A stretch of 26,061 bases of DNA. Source: Candidatus Eiseniibacteriota bacterium. Its GTDB lineage: Bacteria; Eisenbacteria; RBG-16-71-46; JAGVPR01. Position 1 is the first letter of the stretch. Every line of letters starts with the position of its first letter. Where the stretch lies: positions 1 to 26,061 of the forward strand of contig JAGVPR010000339.1 in NCBI GenBank assembly GCA_020052115.1, written 5' to 3'. Positions 8,418 to 16,013 of the stretch are shown piece after piece. Both the position numbers and the translations under genes were made by a program. The notes below the pieces were generated by a model. It had not been told where the DNA came from. It saw only the letters and a list, made by a program, of their open reading frames with translations, and searched no databases.

Positions 8418-9288
8418 AGAAGTAGAAGAACTTCGGTACCGTGTTCAGCTCCTCCTTCAGAACGAGGACCCGCTTGTGCTCGATGATGTAGCGGATCTCG
8501 CTCTCGGGATCGAGGAGGTTGCCGAACTTGCGCGCCCCGACAGGGCAGATCTCGACGCAAGCCGGGTAGCGGCCATTGCGGGTGCGCTGAATGCAGAACG
8601 TGCACTTTTCGACCACGCCCTTCGGGCGCGGACGGTTTCCGAGGACGTGCATCGTCGGATTCAGCTCGCCCGGGGGGATGGACGGCTCCTCCCAGTTGAA
8701 GTGACGAGCACCGTAGGGGCAGGCGGCCATGCAATAGCGGCAACCGATGCACCAGTCGTAGTCGATCACCACGATGCCGTCCGGCTCCGTATACGTGGCT
8801 CCTGTCGGGCAAACCTTCGTGCAGGGCGCGTTGCGGCATTGCTGACAGGCGACCGGGATGTAGAAGCGTCCCTCTTCCGGCACCTCGGGCGGGTCGTAGT
8901 ACGGATCGCCATGAGCGAAGCCAACCCCGCTCTGCTTCTCCATGGAGAGGACGCGAATCCAATGTACTTGCGGGTCGCGTGATTGATTGTTCTCCTCGAC
9001 GCAGGCATAGACGCAGCGTCTGCAGCCGATGCAGCGGGAGATGTCGAGTGCATAGCCGAAGAGGACCCCCGCCTGGGCCGGGTCATCGCCGACGGTCACC
9101 TTGGCGCCGTAGGTCTTCGAGTACTCCGCCTCGAGATCTCTCAGATTCTGTTGCAGACGCGCACGGGGGAACTCGCGCAGGCGGCGCGGACCGCATGATG
9201 TGAGTACCCATCCCGCCGCGAGCGCCGCCGACCAGGAAAGGAACTTCCTCCTGGTAACCTGATCCGATCGGCTCTTTTCCGATGACAT
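8407..9288 (-). CDS. Tat-exported 4x[4Fe-4S] ferredoxin subunit (DsrO/CbcT/NrfC-like)
   Basis: About 293 residues. The ATG at 9288 is chosen because the product then opens with a twin-arginine signal (TRRKFLSW, Arg 13-14) ending in a possible lipobox (LTSC, Cys 32). The open frame continues to 9786, but that stretch is the neighbouring cytochrome gene read out of frame. Four cysteine clusters are visible: CIGCRRCVYAC (residues 86-96), CQQCRNAPCTKVCP, CIGCRYCMAACP and CTFCIQRTRNGRYPACVEICP. They are organised as in DmsB/NrfC/DsrO electron-transfer subunits. It should sit on the periplasmic side, passing electrons between the NrfD-type subunit and the tetraheme cytochrome encoded 10 bases upstream. 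Confidence 0.93.
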   Translation of the reverse strand: MSSEKSRSDQVTRRKFLSWSAALAAGWVLTSCGPRRLREFPRARLQQNLRDLEAEYSKTYGAKVTVGDDPAQAGVLFGYALDISRCIGCRRCVYACVEENNQSRDPQVHWIRVLSMEKQSGVGFAHGDPYYDPPEVPEEGRFYIPVACQQCRNAPCTKVCPTGATYTEPDGIVVIDYDWCIGCRYCMAACPYGARHFNWEEPSIPPGELNPTMHVLGNRPRPKGVVEKCTFCIQRTRNGRYPACVEICPVGARKFGNLLDPESEIRYIIEHKRVLVLKEELNTVPKFFYFYGT

Positions 9289-9298
9289 GCGGCTGCCC

Positions 9299-9826
9299 CT
9301 ACTTGCCCGGTCTCCGCGGCGCCTCTGGCGGCGGCTTCGGAGCGATAGGCCGGAATCGCGGTTGGTGTGGGTTGTGGCAATGGGCGCACAGGAGGTACTG
9401 CTTGTGCCCGTTCCATTGGCCGGTTCTGCGTCCGTGAATGCCGGCCCTCCAGTCGCGCAGCTTCTCGCCGTGACACTGGCCGCAGAGCAGGTAAGATCGT
9501 TCGAACGGGATGCGCTCTCCGCCGGCAAGGTGCAGCGAGTCGCGCTCGGCGGCGTCGTGGCAATCGAGGCACCAGCGGTGCTGCTCGTCGTGCTTGAGCT
9601 GGATATCCGTGTGGAAGTCCACAAGTTCGCGGCGCGAGCGGTTGACTTCCATCCCGGCGTGGCAATCAGAGCAGGGGAAGATCCCCTCCGAGAACGGCGG
9701 GGGCGGGACTTCCGGGCGCTCTTCGGCGATCGGGGCGGGCTCCGGAGATGGGTCCGGGGTCGCCTGGGAGGTCGCCAAGATCGCACTCACAATCGCTAGA
9801 GCCATTGTCAGTGCGGCCGATTTCAT
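9299..9826 (-). CDS. Tetraheme periplasmic cytochrome c
   Basis: About 175 residues: an N-terminal signal or anchor (LTMALAIVSAILATSQA), a Pro-rich linker, then four CxxCH heme-attachment motifs at about residues 52-56 (CSDCH), 86-90 (CLDCH), 115-119 (CGQCH) and 147-151 (CAHCH). Extra histidines (FHTDIQLKHDEQH, GIHGRR, HNPH) could serve as distal ligands. The spacing resembles cytochrome c3/NapC-type modules and the cytochrome subunits of Cbc4 or DsrJ complexes. It lies between the cNMP-domain gene (15-base gap) and the ferredoxin gene (10-base gap), so it is the heme subunit of this quinone-linked complex. The terminal electron partner is not encoded in the window. Confidence 0.93.
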   Translation of the reverse strand: MKSAALTMALAIVSAILATSQATPDPSPEPAPIAEERPEVPPPPFSEGIFPCSDCHAGMEVNRSRRELVDFHTDIQLKHDEQHRWCLDCHDAAERDSLHLAGGERIPFERSYLLCGQCHGEKLRDWRAGIHGRRTGQWNGHKQYLLCAHCHNPHQPRFRPIAPKPPPEAPRRPGK

Positions 9827-9841
9827 CGTCCGGTTTCCTGG

Positions 9842-10312
9842 TCAGGAGTGACGGTGCTCGACGACGCGCTGCATCTCCCGAAGCCACATGGTTTGAAAGA
9901 CCTCGAGTCGGTGACCGATCACGCTCGCGAGATTGCGGGTCACAGTGTAACCCACATTCGGATGAACCGCGAAGTGGTCGAGGAGCGCCGCGCGCGGGAA
10001 AACAAGGAGATCGCACTCGGGCACGGCCTTCGCCTTGAGGGTGAAGCGGTGGGGCGGGATCAGGCCGGACCATCCCAGCGTCTCGCCGGCCAGCCGCTCC
10101 TCCACAAGGACGTCCTCGTCGGCGCCGCCGACGGTCAGGGGCAGGGTGAGGGCGACGCGTCCGCGAGCCACCAGGTAGACCCGGTCCGCAACATCCCCGA
10201 GTTTGAAGAGTACGTGGCCGGCCGGGACCGTGAGCCGGACGCCGAGGGCCGTGACCCGCGCTTCTTCGTCCGCGGGCAGCCCCTTCAGAAGATCCGTCTG
10301 AGGATTGGGCAT
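9842..10312 (-). CDS. Cyclic-nucleotide-binding-domain protein lacking a DNA-binding domain
   Basis: About 156 residues forming a single Crp/Fnr-type cNMP-binding beta-roll. It shows VPAGHVLFKLGD, RVYLVARGRVAL, the phosphate-binding-cassette-like GETLGW, and HRFTLKAKA in the position of the CRP Arg-Ser. The chain then ends in a helix (HRLEVFQTMWLREMQRVVE) where Crp/Fnr proteins would continue with a helix-turn-helix of about 70 residues. It stops cleanly, and the next gene begins 15 bases on. It is therefore more likely a protein-level sensor or regulatory subunit of the respiratory complex than a transcription factor. GGAG precedes the ATG by eight bases. The ligand is unknown. Confidence 0.87.
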   Translation of the reverse strand: MPNPQTDLLKGLPADEEARVTALGVRLTVPAGHVLFKLGDVADRVYLVARGRVALTLPLTVGGADEDVLVEERLAGETLGWSGLIPPHRFTLKAKAVPECDLLVFPRAALLDHFAVHPNVGYTVTRNLASVIGHRLEVFQTMWLREMQRVVEHRHS

Positions 10313-10326
10313 GGTCCGGGCTCCAC

Positions 10327-10641
10327 TCAGTTGAGGATCGGTGAGGCCGACTCGGCATGGAGCAACTCCGCCGTCGGCAGATCCAGGAACGATTCCGCGG
10401 CAGCGACTTCCATCCGTACGTGGCGCTCGATCTGATTCAGCAGGACCTCGCGCGGGAGTCTCGTCGTGAGTCGCGGGGCGGCCAGTTCATCGGTGAAGAA
10501 CCGCGGCGCGGGCATCATCGTGCGGTGCTCCAGAGGGACGTCGGGCGTTCGTCCCTCCGGAGTTTCCCGCTTGAGGAGAGCCAGGGCGCCGAGCACGAGA
10601 ACGGGGATGCTTACGAAGAGCAACACCAGGAACATGTACAT
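10327..10641 (-). CDS. Small single-span membrane protein, first gene of respiratory operon
   Basis: About 104 residues: one N-terminal transmembrane segment (MFLVLLFVSIPVLVLGALALL) and a soluble tail with a conserved-looking RFFTDELAAPRL segment and a helix EVLLNQIERHVRMEVAAAESFL. The start is fixed by AGGAGGT six bases before the ATG at 10641; the longer frame to 10686 runs through the promoter. I do not recognise a family. As the first gene after the sigma-54 promoter and 14 bases before the cNMP-domain gene, it is probably an accessory or anchoring subunit, with the tail cytoplasmic if the N-terminus is out. Confidence 0.75.
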   Translation of the reverse strand: MYMFLVLLFVSIPVLVLGALALLKRETPEGRTPDVPLEHRTMMPAPRFFTDELAAPRLTTRLPREVLLNQIERHVRMEVAAAESFLDLPTAELLHAESASPILN

Positions 10642-10682
10642 TGGGCTACCTCCTCTTGGCTCGGTCCGGTATGACTCATGTA

Positions 10683-10697
10683 TCAAGACACGGGCCA
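10683..10697 (-). promoter_or_regulatory. Sigma-54 promoter for the respiratory operon
   Basis: On the minus strand the sequence reads TGGCCCGTGTCTTGA, against the -24/-12 consensus TGGCACG-N4-TTGC. The GG at -24 and the TTG at -12 are present with correct spacing, and the mismatches are A to C and the final C to A. Transcription would begin about 40 bases from the promoter's far end, near 10671, roughly 30 bases before the ATG at 10641. The adjacent divergent gene pair encodes a sigma-54 activator, which makes the match meaningful. Confidence 0.6.
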
Positions 10698-10790
10698 GTT
10701 CGGCCGGGCGGTGCCGGAAAGCCCTAACCGTCGTTGCGGCAAGCCCGAGCGGCTACGAGAGGACGTCCGAATGAGACAGGACCTGCCAGC

Positions 10791-10820
10791 CCGTCATGTC
10801 ACGGACTGACGGAGCGTCAG
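10791..10820. promoter_or_regulatory. Overlapping palindromes, probable activator-binding (enhancer) site
   Basis: Two interleaved inverted repeats share one arm: CCGTCA-N10-TGACGG (10791-10812) and CTGACG-GAG-CGTCAG (10806-10820). They lie about 95-125 bases upstream of the sigma-54 promoter of the respiratory operon, the usual distance for NtrC-family upstream activating sequences. They are also just upstream of the kinase gene, so autoregulation is possible. Confidence 0.5.
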
Positions 10821-10837
10821 GTCGTCCGGCCCCAGGG

Positions 10838-10852
10838 TGGCCCGAGTCAGGC
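10838..10852 (+). promoter_or_regulatory. Weak sigma-54-like match before the kinase gene
   Basis: TGGCCCGAGTCAGGC keeps the GG and GC dinucleotides of the -24/-12 elements with the correct 10-base spacing but lacks the TT of TTGC. Transcription would begin near 10864, leaving a leader of only about 10 bases to the ATG at 10873. It may be chance or a weak autoregulated promoter. Confidence 0.25.
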
Positions 10853-10872
10853 GCTATGGGGGCTCATCCAGA

Positions 10873-12747
10873 ATGAGACTTCGGATGAACAGCATGGAGG
10901 CAGGTCTTGCCGTCGGCATTACGCTGGCGGTGGCGGTTGCCTGTGGCCTGGGCACGTACTTCTACTCGCTCCGGCACTATCAATCGCTGCTGGTGACGGC
11001 CCGGAACAACGCTCGGGCTCAGGGTGAGCTGATCCGCGTCGCCCTGGAGCACCAGATGATGGAGAACGACCGGAGTCTCATTGACAAGATGATCCGCAGC
11101 TTCGGCGGCGAGCCCGGCGTGGTCTCGGTGATGTTGCTCGACCGCGACGGCCACGCACGCTTCTCGAGTTCGCCCCAGGAGGCGAGCTCCGATCTCTCGA
11201 TCGAGTCGCCGACCTGCCAAGCCTGCCACCGGTTTCCTCCCCAGGAGCGCGCGTCGAGCCGCGTCATCGAGACGGCGGACCACACGTTGCTGCGAACGGT
11301 CGTCCCGATCTGGAACCGGGAGCGGTGTCAGAGTTGTCACGATCCGGCAAACAAGATCAACGGCATACTGATCGTGGACCTCGACGCCGCAGGGATTCGC
11401 GCCACCATGAACCGCGACCTTCGCTGGATGGGGGTGGGGAGCGGCGCGATGATCCTCGTCCTGATCGGCGCCATCGGGAGCGTTGTTCGGATCGTGGTGA
11501 TGCGCCGCCTGCAACGCTTCGAGACGGTGGCGCGCCACATCGCCGCAGGAGAGCTCGATCGTCGAGTTCCGGAGGACGGATCGGATACCGTCTCTTGGCT
11601 CGCGCATGAGTTCAACATGATGGCCGATTCGACGACCGGGTTGTTGAGCCAGGTCCGTGACGAGCGCGAGCGTCTCGAGACGGTCATCAACAGCATTGAC
11701 GACGCCATCGTCGTCCTCGACCCCGAGCGGAAGGTCATTGCCGCCAACGACGCGTTTCTCCGCCGCGCCGGGGGCAGCCGCCCGGAGATCCTCGGCTGTT
11801 CCTGCGGGCAGATGGCCGCAGGAATGTGCGGTCCCTCCGACTGTCCGACCCTTGCCTGCCTGCGCACGGGAGAGCCGCAGGTGAGAATCTGCGAGCGCCA
11901 GATCGGGGACGGAGATGTTGCGATCGAGGAGGTCCACACCTCTCCGATCGTGGATGCCTCGGGCCGAGTCCTTCAGGTCGTGGAGGTGTGGCGGGATATC
12001 TCCAAGCGGCGCGCTGCCGAGGCGCAGCTGGCCGAGTCGCACCGCTTGGCATCCCTCGGGATGCTGGCTTCGGGGTTTTCGCACGAGCTGAACACTCCGC
12101 TGGCGACCGTGCTCGCCTGCGTCGAGGGAATACTCCGCTGCCTGCAATCGGAGGCGGCGCTTGGATCCGAAGACCAGGGGCGGATGGGCGAGAATGCGCG
12201 CATCGCCAGGGAGCAACTCCTTCGGTGCCGAGGCATCACGCAGCATTTCCTGCAGCTTTCGAGCGGCCGGGCGTCTCCGGCCGAGGTTGTTGACGCCCGG
12301 GCGGTGCTGGACGCGGTGGGGGCGCTCATCGCTCCCACCGCGCGCGCCGCCTCTGTGGAGTTCGGGGTCGGCGACGCCCCGGAGGGCCTCCATGTTCGAT
12401 TCAACGAGGCCGATCTGCAGCATGTACTGCTCAACCTCGCGCTGAACGCGGTCCAGGCATGCGGGCCGAACGGTCATGTCCGCCTTGACGCCGCCGGCGA
12501 CGACAGCGTACGCATTCGCGTGACGGACGACGGCTGCGGGATCCCGCCTCAGGTGCAGAAGCAGATCTTCGAGCCGTTTTGCAGCTTCAGGAAGGGCGGC
12601 ACCGGGCTGGGGCTCTTCCTCTCCATGAACCTCGTGCGACGTTGGGGTGGCGATATCACGGTTCACAGCGTGCCCGGCAAGGGCTCGTGCTTTGAGTTGA
12701 CGCTTCCCGGCGCGGGATCGGGGAGAACCTCCACGGAGACCGCATGA
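10873..12747 (+). CDS. Heme-binding sensor histidine kinase (two CxxCH, HAMP, PAS)
   Basis: About 624 residues. The architecture is: TM1 (GLAVGITLAVAVACGLGTYF), a periplasmic region with two c-type heme motifs CQACH (about 115-119) and CQSCH (about 152-156), TM2 (MILVLIGAIGSVV), and HAMP (FETVARHIAAGELDRRV). A PAS domain with a cysteine-rich insert (CSC, CGPSDCPTLAC) follows, then HisKA (FSHELNTPL, His about 404) and HATPase (LNLALNAVQA, DDGCGIP, GTGLGLFLS). The periplasmic hemes suggest redox or gas sensing. The gene overlaps the response-regulator gene by 4 bases and is divergent from the cytochrome operon, its likely target. The ATG at 10873 is chosen over the GTG at 10837 because it begins just before TM1. 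No strong ribosome-binding site was found. Confidence 0.93.
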   Translation: MRLRMNSMEAGLAVGITLAVAVACGLGTYFYSLRHYQSLLVTARNNARAQGELIRVALEHQMMENDRSLIDKMIRSFGGEPGVVSVMLLDRDGHARFSSSPQEASSDLSIESPTCQACHRFPPQERASSRVIETADHTLLRTVVPIWNRERCQSCHDPANKINGILIVDLDAAGIRATMNRDLRWMGVGSGAMILVLIGAIGSVVRIVVMRRLQRFETVARHIAAGELDRRVPEDGSDTVSWLAHEFNMMADSTTGLLSQVRDERERLETVINSIDDAIVVLDPERKVIAANDAFLRRAGGSRPEILGCSCGQMAAGMCGPSDCPTLACLRTGEPQVRICERQIGDGDVAIEEVHTSPIVDASGRVLQVVEVWRDISKRRAAEAQLAESHRLASLGMLASGFSHELNTPLATVLACVEGILRCLQSEAALGSEDQGRMGENARIAREQLLRCRGITQHFLQLSSGRASPAEVVDARAVLDAVGALIAPTARAASVEFGVGDAPEGLHVRFNEADLQHVLLNLALNAVQACGPNGHVRLDAAGDDSVRIRVTDDGCGIPPQVQKQIFEPFCSFRKGGTGLGLFLSMNLVRRWGGDITVHSVPGKGSCFELTLPGAGSGRTSTETA

Positions 12748-14105
12748 CGAAACCGGGGATCGATCTTCTGCTCGTGGATGACGACGCGACTCTGGCCCGC
12801 GTGCTGGCGGCTGAGCTGGCGCGTTCGGGATACGAGGTCGTCACCGCCGCCACCGGCGCGGCCGCTTTGGAGACCATGGCCAAACTGGAGCCGCCCCTCG
12901 TGCTGCTCGATCTCCAGCTGCCCGACATGAAGGGCCTCGATGTGCTCCGGGCGATTCGCGAAGCGAGTCCGGGGACGGAGGTGATCATGCTCACGGGCCA
13001 CGGATCCATTGATACCGCGATCGAGTCCATACGCATGGGCGCTTTCGACTATCTCGCGAAACCGTGTCCCTTGGATGAGCTGGAGATCCGCCTCCAGCGG
13101 GCGCGCGAGCGGCAATCGCTGCGCAAGCGCGCCAGTCTTCTCGAGCGAGGGCTGGTTCCCCTCGATCCCGGCGCGTCGTTCGTCGGGGAGAGCCCGCCGT
13201 TTCGGAAGTTGCTGCACATGATCGAGCGCGCGGCGCCGAGCGATTCGACGGTGCTGATCACCGGAGAGACCGGCTCGGGCAAGGAGATGGTGGCGAAGCT
13301 CCTGCATGCACGCAGCCCCCGCATGCGGCGGCCCTTCGTCGTCGTGGAGTGCGCCGCCCTTCAGGAGGATCTGCTCCAGAGCGAGTTGTTCGGCCATGAA
13401 CGGGGCGCCTTCACGGGAGCAGATCGAGCCAAGCCGGGCCTGTTCGAGGTCGCTCACGGCGGCACGATCTTCCTGGATGAGATCGGAGAGGTGAGTCCGG
13501 CCACGCAGGTCAAGCTCCTTCGCGTGCTGGACACATCGTCGTTTCGCCATGTTGGAGCGACTGTGGAGATCCACGTGGATGTCCGCGTGCTGGCTGCGAC
13601 GAATCGCGATCTATCGAAGCTCGTCGGGCAAGGCCTGTTCCGTGAGGATCTGTTCTACCGTCTCAGCACGATCACTCTTGAACTGCCTCCGCTGCGGGAA
13701 CGATTCTCCGACATTGATCTCCTCGCCAACCACTGCCTCGCGCGGCTCAATGCGCGGTATGGCTTCGAGAAGCGCATCTCGCAGGCGGCGATGGAGGTCC
13801 TTCGCCGTCATGCCTGGCCCGGCAACGTTCGGGAGTTGCTGCACGTGATGGAAGCCGCCGTGGTGGTGTGTGAGGGTGCCGAGATCCTGCCGTCCCATCT
13901 GTCGGCGGCGATTCCTACGGGCGTTCAGCGGGGATCGCTTCCGGGAGCTGAAGGACCGGTACTCACGCTCGAGCAGCTGGAGCGTGACTACATCGAGCGG
14001 ATTCTCAGGCAGACCGGCGGGCACAGGGGCAACGCGGCACGTTTGCTCGGCATCAGCGAGCGCAATCTCTATCGAAAGCTCCGCGAGTACGGGTGGCCGG
14101 CCTGA
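12744..14105 (+). CDS. Sigma-54-dependent NtrC-family response regulator
   Basis: About 453 residues. The receiver domain covers residues 1-120 with acidic pocket VDDD (11-14), phospho-acceptor Asp about 56 (VLLDLQLPD) and Lys about 106 (YLAKP). The AAA+ central domain follows with Walker A GETGSGKE (174-181), the sigma-54 contact loop GAFTGA (221-226), Walker B TIFLDEIGE and an R-finger region. The C-terminus is a Fis-type helix-turn-helix (GNAARLLGISERNLYRKL). All motifs needed for sigma-54 activation are intact. The ATGA overlap with the kinase gene shows co-translation of a cognate pair. The likely target is the divergent cytochrome/NrfD operon, which has a sigma-54 promoter match and upstream palindromes. 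Confidence 0.95.
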   Translation: MTKPGIDLLLVDDDATLARVLAAELARSGYEVVTAATGAAALETMAKLEPPLVLLDLQLPDMKGLDVLRAIREASPGTEVIMLTGHGSIDTAIESIRMGAFDYLAKPCPLDELEIRLQRARERQSLRKRASLLERGLVPLDPGASFVGESPPFRKLLHMIERAAPSDSTVLITGETGSGKEMVAKLLHARSPRMRRPFVVVECAALQEDLLQSELFGHERGAFTGADRAKPGLFEVAHGGTIFLDEIGEVSPATQVKLLRVLDTSSFRHVGATVEIHVDVRVLAATNRDLSKLVGQGLFREDLFYRLSTITLELPPLRERFSDIDLLANHCLARLNARYGFEKRISQAAMEVLRRHAWPGNVRELLHVMEAAVVVCEGAEILPSHLSAAIPTGVQRGSLPGAEGPVLTLEQLERDYIERILRQTGGHRGNAARLLGISERNLYRKLREYGWPA

Positions 14106-14200
14106 GTAGAGCCGATTCTCATCGTCTTGTCGTTGGAGCACAGGAGGCGTCTTCTTCTCTTTCTTCCACGGCGTATCACGGAGCCCCTCCGGATTCTCTA

Positions 14201-14214
14201 TCCTGCGCGCAGGA
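14201..14214. repeat. 14-base perfect palindrome
   Basis: TCCTGCGCGCAGGA equals its own reverse complement. It lies about 60 bases upstream of the FG-GAP protein gene, in the 166-base gap after the response-regulator gene. A short CGGAG-CCC-CTCCG hairpin precedes it. It could be an operator, and no clear sigma-70 promoter was found next to it. Confidence 0.4.
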
Positions 14215-14271
14215 GTCCTCGCGCCTGGTCGGCGGCGCTGCGGCGGCTCTCGAAGCCGGAAAGGGAACCCG

Positions 14272-15876
14272 ATGAGATATTCGAAGGAAACTGTCAGCTG
14301 CTCCTCCGGGTTTGCGTTCCCATCCGCCATGCTCATTGCGGCGGGATTGTCTTGGTCCGCGTTCCCGGCACATCCCGCGTATGCGCAGCTCGGGTTCACC
14401 GAGTTCGCGCTTCCCGACACGTCGCTCAACTCGAGCCCCTCCACCGACTTCTGGATCGCCTCCGCCGCGCCGGCTGATGTTCATTCAGACGGCGATCCCG
14501 ATCTTCTCATCCCGTCCAGCGTCTCCGGCTGGGAGTACTCGCCGGCGGCGGTTTTGCGCAACGATGGACCGGGGGCCGGCGGAGATTGGGTATTCACGGA
14601 CGCCGCCGCCGGCCTGCCGGTGACGCCCAACGCTGTGAGCGCCTGGGCCGACATGGAAGGGGACGGCGACCTCGACTTGCTTCTCGCGAACGTGACGCCG
14701 TACGGCGGGAACTTCGTGGAGACGTTTCGAAACACCGCCGGCGCTTTCGCGTCGGCGGACACGGGGCTCGCGCACATCCGCTACGGGATGGCGGACTGGG
14801 GCGATGCGGACAACGACGGAGACCTCGATGTCGTGTACGCCGGGAACATCGATCTTCCGGACGGAACAGGGGAGACGGTCGTGCGGATTCTCTTCTTCGA
14901 TGGCGAGACCGGCTACGTCCCGTTCGATGTCGTGCACGATTTCCAAAGCCCCCAGGAGCCCTGGCTCGACTTCACCGCCGTGAGCTGGGCGGACTACGAC
15001 TCCGACGGCGACATTGACCTCCTCGTGAGCGGCGAATGGCTCGGTGAAGGGGAAATTTTCGGCCGGTCGGTCGTGTACGCCAACAACGCGGGGACCTTCG
15101 CTCTCGCGAGCGAGCCGTTGCCGGCGCCGATCGTGGGGAATGCGGGTGGGGCCTTTACGTGGTTCGACGTGGACGGTGACGACGACCTCGACTACTTCGT
15201 CGCCGGAGGGTATTACGTCTTGAACGGCGGCGGACTCATCGAAGCGAGAGCGCAGCTCTTCCGCAACGATGCCATTTCGCCCAATGCGGCGCCGAGCGCG
15301 CCTTCGACGCTCGTCGCGCTGCCGGCTGGAAACGACGTAGCCCTCTCGTGGAACGCCGCGACCGACGACCGCACGCCGCAGGGCGCGCTGACGTACGAGC
15401 TGAATGTAGCGCCGTCCGGGACACCTTCAGCGAGCGGGAAGGCGATTCCGGAACCCGGCAACGTCAGCCGGAACACGAGCTGGATTCTCCGCGGCCTCGA
15501 TCCGGGCGCCTATGTGTGGAGTGTCCGCGCACTCGACAATGCGTTCAACGGCGGGCCGAGAACCCAAGGGACGTTCGTGGTCGGGACCGTGCCGGCGCCG
15601 GCTCCCGGCGCGCGTGCGCTCGTTCTTACGGCGCCTTCGCCGAACCCGTCGCGCCCCGTAGCGTGGTTCACGCTGGTCGTGGACCGAGAGCAGTCTGTGA
15701 CGGTCGCAGTCTTCGATGCCGGCGGTCGCCTCGTGGAGGTGCTGCACGAAGGCGTTCTCGCTGCGGGATCGCACATGATGAGGCTTGACAGCTCGGGGCT
15801 CGCCAGCGGGACGTACTTCGTGCGAGCGACGGCGGGCTCGATGACGTCGGTGCAGCCGGTTACGATCCTGCGATAG
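14272..15876 (+). CDS. Secreted FG-GAP/VCBS repeat protein with FnIII and C-terminal sorting module
   Basis: About 534 residues. A signal peptide ends near AHPAYA|Q. Five calcium-loop motifs typical of FG-GAP/VCBS repeats follow: DVHSDGDPD (about 69), DMEGDGDLD (127), DADNDGDLD (178), DYDSDGDID (241) and DVDGDDDLD (299). They predict a beta-propeller adhesin-like body. Residues about 338-438 look like a fibronectin type III domain (APSAPSTLVALPAGNDVALSW to YVWSVRALDN). The last about 80 residues (APSPNPSRPVAWFTLV, VAVFDAGGRLVEVL, LASGTYFVRA) match the FlgD-like / T9SS-type C-terminal sorting modules common in FCB-group bacteria. GGAAAGGGAA precedes the ATG. It is probably surface-exposed or released. 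A terminator-like structured region follows. Confidence 0.9.
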   Translation: MRYSKETVSCSSGFAFPSAMLIAAGLSWSAFPAHPAYAQLGFTEFALPDTSLNSSPSTDFWIASAAPADVHSDGDPDLLIPSSVSGWEYSPAAVLRNDGPGAGGDWVFTDAAAGLPVTPNAVSAWADMEGDGDLDLLLANVTPYGGNFVETFRNTAGAFASADTGLAHIRYGMADWGDADNDGDLDVVYAGNIDLPDGTGETVVRILFFDGETGYVPFDVVHDFQSPQEPWLDFTAVSWADYDSDGDIDLLVSGEWLGEGEIFGRSVVYANNAGTFALASEPLPAPIVGNAGGAFTWFDVDGDDDLDYFVAGGYYVLNGGGLIEARAQLFRNDAISPNAAPSAPSTLVALPAGNDVALSWNAATDDRTPQGALTYELNVAPSGTPSASGKAIPEPGNVSRNTSWILRGLDPGAYVWSVRALDNAFNGGPRTQGTFVVGTVPAPAPGARALVLTAPSPNPSRPVAWFTLVVDREQSVTVAVFDAGGRLVEVLHEGVLAAGSHMMRLDSSGLASGTYFVRATAGSMTSVQPVTILR

Positions 15877-16013
15877 GGCTGCGTCGCTCCGCTGCGCGCA
15901 CGGAGTGCGGACTGCGCACGTGCGGACCCCGCAGACTCAAGCCGTGCCTTGCGATGCGGAGTCCGCGCGGAGGATCGCGTGGATTGTTGCCGTCGAAGAT
16001 CACCGGATGAGAT
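15877..16013. other. GC-rich structured region after the FG-GAP gene
   Basis: No gene was found here. The region is dense in inverted repeats: CTCCG-N9-CGGAG (15887-15905), GCGGACT (15907-15913) pairing with AGTCCGC (15960-15966), and the 10-base palindrome CGCACGTGCG (15915-15924). The short motif TGCGGA(C/G) occurs three times. It may end transcription of the FG-GAP gene, although there is no T-run. Confidence 0.4.

Noticed and set aside
7509..8486. Plus-strand open frame of 325 codons
   Set aside because: It is antisense to the NrfD-type gene. The highly charged, low-complexity product is the usual shadow of a hydrophobic membrane protein.
9289..9786. N-terminal extension of the ferredoxin frame
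   Set aside because: It overlaps the tetraheme cytochrome gene in another frame. The Tat signal at 9288 marks the true start.
8407..9826. Complete Qrc, Dsr or Nrf complex
   Set aside because: No molybdopterin-like subunit (QrcB), DsrMK or NrfA catalytic cytochrome is encoded here. Only the cytochrome-ferredoxin-NrfD trio is present, so a specific complex name was not assigned.
10837..10872. GTG start for the kinase at 10837
   Set aside because: It would add 12 unconserved basic residues and overlaps the -24/-12-like element. The ATG at 10873 leads directly into the first membrane span.
10864..12666. Minus-strand open frame of 600 codons
   Set aside because: It is antisense to the histidine kinase gene, which has all domain motifs. 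The antisense product has none, and its length reflects high GC.
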